Assembly (NCBI GenBank): GCA_026713285.1
Contig: JAPOOT010000299.1
Coordinates: 1-5,429, forward strand
Reading direction: 5' to 3'
DNA from: Gemmatimonadota bacterium
GTDB taxonomy: Bacteria > JAAXHH01
DNA length: 5,429 nucleotides
Numbering within the stretch: position 1 is the first letter of the stretch; every line of letters begins with the position of its first letter. A program made the translations under genes and the position numbers. Positions 4,998 to 5,429 of this stretch are shown one piece after another. The notes beneath the pieces are model-generated. The model was not told the origin of the DNA. It saw nothing but the letters and a program-made list of their open reading frames with translations, and did no database searches.

Positions 4998-5429
4998 TCA
5001 AAATCGCCCACTCCGGTCCGATGCGCCATCCATTGTTTCGAAGACCGGCGCCGCATCTTCAAGGGGACGGCGGACGACGGTTTCGGGTAGGCGCACGTCG
5101 ATGTCCGCCGGCTTCAGTCCGCGATTGACCGCCTGCGTCCGGTAGGTCAACTCGAACGTCCCTGCCTGATGGCCCTCGCGGGTTATCCGGACGCGGTTCG
5201 GTCTCCAGATCCCATTCCGTCTGCGAAAGCGTTCGTACGTCCTGGTGACGGTTGCACGGTTCGCAGGAGATTCCGACACCTCCCGCGTGACCGACATGGT
5301 CTTCGTGTCGATCCACAGCGATCTCCGGCCATTGCCGTCCACGAACGTGACGGCCGCCGAACCTCCGTCCTGGCGGTAGTCCGCTACGGGCACACCGCCG
5401 TATCTTCCCGGCGCTACGGTCCCGGTCAC
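4998..5429 (-). CDS. C-terminal part of a probable LolA-fold / DUF4292-like envelope protein (5' end outside window)
   Basis: The frame is open to the window edge, and 143 residues plus a TGA stop are visible; the true start and any signal peptide lie outside. The segment reads as alternating beta strands: AAVTFVDGNGRRSLWIDTKTMSVTR, then TRTYERFRRRNGIWRPNRVRIT, then TFELTYRTQAVNRGLKPADIDVRLPE. This order (a strand naming the substrate residue, 'G-W-P-x-x-v-x-i', then 'v-N-x-g-l-x-p-x-d-f-x-v-x-l-P') resembles the C-terminal half of LolA-fold lipoproteins such as the DUF4292 group. That assignment rests on pattern memory only. The last 20 residues look disordered and polar. The gene is separated from efp by a tRNA with its own promoter, so it is probably not part of the efp-acc unit. 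Confidence 0.6.
   Translation of the reverse strand: MTGTVAPGRYGGVPVADYRQDGGSAAVTFVDGNGRRSLWIDTKTMSVTREVSESPANRATVTRTYERFRRRNGIWRPNRVRITREGHQAGTFELTYRTQAVNRGLKPADIDVRLPETVVRRPLEDAAPVFETMDGASDRSGRF

Overview
This window carries one strand-coherent block of bacterial housekeeping genes, all on the minus strand, so the biological order runs from high to low coordinates. It starts with the 3' part of a probable LolA-fold envelope protein (4998-5429) and a tRNA-His(GTG) with a strong sigma70-type promoter. Then follow efp (elongation factor P), accB and accC (biotin carrier and biotin carboxylase of acetyl-CoA carboxylase), gcvH, gcvPA and the first 98 codons of gcvPB (glycine cleavage H protein and the two-subunit P protein). 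Every long open frame on the plus strand is an antisense shadow of these genes. No stretch over about 160 bases is without a gene, and there are no mobile elements.

The organism is a high-GC bacterium. It has a two-subunit glycine decarboxylase (gcvPA/gcvPB) rather than the fused GcvP of enterobacteria, the widespread efp-accB-accC gene order, an EF-P with lysine at the modification site, and a tRNA gene without an encoded CCA. The LolA-fold fragment suggests a Gram-negative envelope. These features would fit a Gemmatimonadota/FCB-type lineage, but the phylum cannot be fixed from this window.

The gaps between genes are 46 nt (efp-accB), 6 nt (accB-accC), 159 nt (accC-gcvH), 25 nt (gcvH-gcvPA) and 18 nt (gcvPA-gcvPB). 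This looks like a translation-factor and fatty-acid-initiation unit followed by a glycine cleavage unit. accB and gcvH encode the two small swinging-arm carriers, biotinyl and lipoyl. gcvT is not in the window.

The unusual material lies between genes. Both wider gaps contain a near-perfect duplicate of the sequence spanning the preceding gene's stop codon: a 24-bp tandem repeat at the efp end and a 37-bp direct repeat at 74-bp offset at the accC end, plus a weaker third copy. A structured leader with a GNRA-type loop lies directly before the gcvH ribosome binding site, and a 7-bp perfect hairpin lies directly before that of efp. I saw no evidence of a new defence, mobile or biosynthetic system.
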